Virus record (IMG/VR): IMGVR_UViG_3300023179_000472
Coordinates: 1 to 25,345 of that record
Strand: one strand, 5' to 3'
Source: a virus
Length of the DNA stretch: 25,345 nucleotides
Both the position numbers and the translations under genes were made by a program. Within the stretch, counting starts at the first letter, position 1. Each line of letters begins with the position of its first letter. Below, one piece after another: positions 22,665-25,345 of this stretch. Under the pieces are notes generated by a model that saw nothing but the letters and a program-made list of their open reading frames with translations, searched no databases and was not told the origin of the DNA.

Positions 22665-25345
22665 TTGATAGAACACAAATCTTTAGAAATTCTTGAACTT
22701 TATTCAGGATCGAATAACTATATATTATATTTAAAAAACAAAAAAGAATCTTTTTCGAAATTTTTCCCAACAAGGACACAAGCAGAATACATTGTTAATC
22801 ATTTTAACACCATTCCAAAAGTTGCAAGAAAATGGGTTGAGTTAGATACTTATTTTGCCAAGAAATTTGCAGAAGAAAAATATTTTATAGAAACCCCCAA
22901 AGAAATTTATATAGAAAAATTATTAGTCGAAAAAGAAAAATCTTACCATGTTTGGGCTAAATTTTTTGAAAAAGATAATCTATCAGAGTTTTGGATTCCA
23001 AAATCAGCAATTATAAAAACACATAATGTAAAAAGTGTTTCTGTCGATTATTCAAAATATTCACATAGACCTCCTTTAGATCACCAAAAAGTGGCAATTG
23101 AAAAACTTGCAGGGTCTAAAAGATTTATTTTGGCAGACGACATGGGTCTTGGTAAGTTTTTACCTGTTAATACACCTGTTTATACACCTACAGGCACTAA
23201 AAAAATTGGTAATATAAAAATTGGTGATAAGGTTATTGGTAGCGATGGCAAAGCTCATAATGTAATTGGTGTATTCCCACAAGGCATAAAGGAAACCTAT
23301 AAAATTACATTCAACGATGGATTTTCAATTTTATCCGGAGACGAACATTTATGGTCTGTTTCATCCCCAAATTATAGCAACAATCGAAAAAACGAAAGAC
23401 AAAAAAAATCATTAGTTTTATCAACAAAACAAATGTATGAGGGAGGTAAAATTAAAGTTAAAGGTATTAACTCTAACAAAAATAAAAAATATGAAATTGA
23501 AACCTACTATAAATTGCCAAACGGAAATAATAAATGGCAAATCCCAATCGTGAAACCAATACAATTTGAACGAAATGATAATCTTCCGATTGACCCTTAT
23601 TTGTTAGGACTTGGGTTGGGTGATGGTTCATTTAATAAAAAAAACATTAGATTTTCAGTCCATAAAGATGATTATGATGATTTATTTGCCTTATTAAATT
23701 TAAAAGAAAATAAACCACAAGATAATAAAAGGATTGGAACTATTAATGTGGGGGTATCTTTATATGAGTTAGGTATTGAACACACTAGGTCAATTAATAA
23801 ATTTATTCCAGAAATATACAAATATTCATCGATTGAAAATAGATTAGCAATTCTACAAGGATTAATGGATACTGACGGGCATTGTATGTTTAACGGAAAT
23901 AAAACTTTTTTAGGAACCGAATTTAGCACTATTTCAAAACAACTTTGTGATGATGTTGTTGAATTGGTACAAACATTAGGGGGTGTAGCAAGAGTCAAAA
24001 CTCGCATACCAACTTATACATATAAGGATGAAAAAAAGAAAGGTAAGTTATCATATAGAGTTAATATTAAATTACCGAATGGTATGAATCCGTTTAGATT
24101 AAAACGAAAAGCTAACAAATATATTGAACCAAAAAAATACCCAACAGGTAGATATATTAAAAATATTGAAAAAGTTGGTTTTGAAGAAAGTGTTTGTATA
24201 TCGGTTGACGCACCTGATAAATTATATGTAACGGAACACTGTATAGTAACACATAATACTACATCAACAATTATTGCTGCGTTAGAAACAAACGCAAAAA
24301 AAATATTAATTGTTTGTCCCGCATCTTTAAAAATAAATTGGCAAAGAGAAATCGAAAATTATTCTAATAGACCTGTTTTTATTGCAGAAGGAAAAAAATT
24401 TTCAACCGACCATGATTTTGTAATAATAAATTATGACATTTTAAAAAACTTTCATGATACAAAAGAAAAAGAAAATTCTTTATTAGAAAAATCTAATTTT
24501 GATTTAGTAATACTTGATGAAGCCCACATGATATCAAATGGTCAGGCTCAAAGAACAAAAATTATAAATAGTTTTGTAAAAAAAATAGATAAAGTTTGGT
24601 TGTTAACAGGAACACCAATGACATCTCGACCTATGAATTATTATAATCTATTAAACATAATAGAAAGTCCTGTTGCTCAAAATTGGAAGGCGTATGCAAT
24701 ACGTTATTGTCAGGGATTTCAGTTTACTGCAGGAAAAAGAAAAGTATGGAATGTATCGGGAGCGTCTAATTTAGAAGAATTAAGAGATAGAACTTCAAAA
24801 CAAATATTAAGAAGACTCAAAGAAGATGTCTTAGATCTACCTGATAAAATTATAACACCAGTTTATTTAAGATTAAAATCAAAAGAATACGAAGAACTTA
24901 TGGGTGATTATTATGATTGGTATGATAAAAACCCTGAAGAGTCATCATCACTTACGGTTCAGTTTTCAAAGTTAATGAAAGTTAGAAAAGTAATTGCTAA
25001 TGAAAAAACAAAACAAACTATTGAGTTTGCTGAAAACATAATAGATCAAGGAAAAAAAGTTATTATATTTACAAACTTCACAGACACACTTCAGACAATA
25101 AACCATCATTTTGGAAAACAATCAGTTTATCTTGATGGAAGTTGTTCTAATTCAGTTCGTCAACAAGCCGTCGACTTATTTCAAAATGATGAAAAAATTA
25201 AAGTCTTTGTTGGAAATTTAAAAGCGGCTGGAGTTGGTTTAACTCTAACAAGAGCAGAAGCGGTTATTATGAACGACTTATCTTTTGTTCCCGCAGAACA
25301 TGCGCAAGCCGAGGACAGAGCATATCGTTATGGTCAAAAATCAAA
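22665..25345 (+). CDS. SNF2/SMARCAL1-like helicase, intein-containing, runs off the right edge
   Basis: A superfamily 2 DNA translocase of the SNF2 type. Motif I is ADDMGLGK, continued after the intein by TTSTIIAALE. Motif Ia is KILIVCPASLKINWQREI, motif II VILDEAHMIS (DEAH, 24516-24527), motif III VWLLTGTPMTSRP, and motifs V/VI FVGNLKAAGVGLTLTRAEAV and QAEDRAYRYGQKS, ending at the window edge. About 164 residues precede the intein and include an N-terminal LEILELYSGSNNYILYLKNK and a region with FWIPKSAII before the helicase core. Such proteins remodel forked or single-strand-coated DNA in phage replication or repair. No ATG occurs in frame before the Walker A methionine, though the frame is open from 22572. 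I chose TTG 22665 because the recognisable N-terminus begins there; TTG 22608 and 22650 are alternatives. Activity requires removal of the intein, which separates Lys and Thr of the ATP-binding loop. Confidence 0.85.
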   Translation, partial: MIEHKSLEILELYSGSNNYILYLKNKKESFSKFFPTRTQAEYIVNHFNTIPKVARKWVELDTYFAKKFAEEKYFIETPKEIYIEKLLVEKEKSYHVWAKFFEKDNLSEFWIPKSAIIKTHNVKSVSVDYSKYSHRPPLDHQKVAIEKLAGSKRFILADDMGLGKFLPVNTPVYTPTGTKKIGNIKIGDKVIGSDGKAHNVIGVFPQGIKETYKITFNDGFSILSGDEHLWSVSSPNYSNNRKNERQKKSLVLSTKQMYEGGKIKVKGINSNKNKKYEIETYYKLPNGNNKWQIPIVKPIQFERNDNLPIDPYLLGLGLGDGSFNKKNIRFSVHKDDYDDLFALLNLKENKPQDNKRIGTINVGVSLYELGIEHTRSINKFIPEIYKYSSIENRLAILQGLMDTDGHCMFNGNKTFLGTEFSTISKQLCDDVVELVQTLGGVARVKTRIPTYTYKDEKKKGKLSYRVNIKLPNGMNPFRLKRKANKYIEPKKYPTGRYIKNIEKVGFEESVCISVDAPDKLYVTEHCIVTHNTTSTIIAALETNAKKILIVCPASLKINWQREIENYSNRPVFIAEGKKFSTDHDFVIINYDILKNFHDTKEKENSLLEKSNFDLVILDEAHMISNGQAQRTKIINSFVKKIDKVWLLTGTPMTSRPMNYYNLLNIIESPVAQNWKAYAIRYCQGFQFTAGKRKVWNVSGASNLEELRDRTSKQILRRLKEDVLDLPDKIITPVYLRLKSKEYEELMGDYYDWYDKNPEESSSLTVQFSKLMKVRKVIANEKTKQTIEFAENIIDQGKKVIIFTNFTDTLQTINHHFGKQSVYLDGSCSNSVRQQAVDLFQNDEKIKVFVGNLKAAGVGLTLTRAEAVIMNDLSFVPAEHAQAEDRAYRYGQKS
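23157..24257 (+). mobile_element. class 3-type LAGLIDADG intein in the helicase Walker A motif
   Basis: A 367-residue in-frame insertion between GLGK and TTST. The N-terminal splicing block is FLPVNTPVYTPTGTKKIG then KIGDKVIGSDG. Residue 1 is Phe, not Cys or Ser. Block B reads LSGDEHLWSV, with Trp66. The end reads SVCISVDAPDKLYVTE and CIVTHN followed by Thr, giving Cys347, Thr365, His366, Asn367 and +1 Thr. Trp, Cys and Thr at these places form the WCT triplet of class 3 inteins, in which the block F cysteine replaces the missing first nucleophile. Between them are the two LAGLIDADG motifs of a homing endonuclease: LLGLGLGDGS (about residues 149-158, Asp156) and LQGLMDTDG (233-241, Asp240). 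Both acidic residues are present, so the nuclease may be active. Homing would target intein-less copies of this highly conserved site. Confidence 0.9.

Noticed and set aside
23672-24007. Minus-strand open frame of 111 codons
   Set aside because: Antisense to the intein, whose plus-strand frame has splicing blocks and LAGLIDADG motifs.

Overview
The window looks like part of the genome of a large T4-like myovirus (contractile tail) with a very AT-rich genome. The evidence is an almost continuous leftward run of tail and baseplate genes (tail-completion protein, sheath, tube, gp26-like protein, tape measure, LysM/gp53-like baseplate protein and two giant baseplate proteins), a gp32-like single-stranded DNA-binding protein, and a rightward SNF2-type helicase. 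No tRNA, rRNA, CRISPR array or transposase was seen. Most starts have no convincing Shine-Dalgarno sequence and are preceded by A-rich leaders. That is compatible with a Bacteroidota (Flavobacteria-type) host, but this is an inference only.

Layout, right to left in transcription order: neck-like protein (22598-22086), gp15-like tail terminator (22086-21055), contractile sheath with a large insertion (20771-17445), terminator hairpin, HAD-type phosphatase (17367-16492), tail tube (16403-15915), gp26-like baseplate/tail-assembly protein (15863-15108) with an out-of-frame extension to 14966 that suggests a programmed +1 or -2 frameshift, tape measure (14943-12988), 1591-aa baseplate protein (12948-8173), gp53/LysM-like wedge protein (8171-7848), 2126-aa hub-like protein (7858-1478), two small unrecognised proteins (1431-520), and a partial gp32-like protein (400 to the left edge). 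A 54-aa ribbon-helix-helix-like gene (20894-21058) lies on the plus strand inside this run. On the right, rightward from about 22665, is a SNF2/SMARCAL1-like helicase. It is interrupted exactly in its Walker A motif by a 367-aa LAGLIDADG intein whose residues fit the class 3 (Trp-Cys-Thr) splicing type.

A repeated 8-mer TATTTATA, read in coding direction, lies just upstream of nearly every separately spaced gene, including the one small gene on the opposite strand. It is the reverse complement of the classical T4 late promoter core (TATAAATA) and is the best candidate for this phage's late promoter. The gp32-like gene also has a possible sigma70-like promoter (TTGACA, 17 bp, TACATT).

Together the leftward genes would build the contractile tail: neck and tail completion, sheath on tube, chaperone-assisted assembly around the tape measure, then the baseplate. 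The gp32-like protein and the helicase belong to DNA replication, recombination or repair. No stretch longer than about 300 bases lacks a gene.
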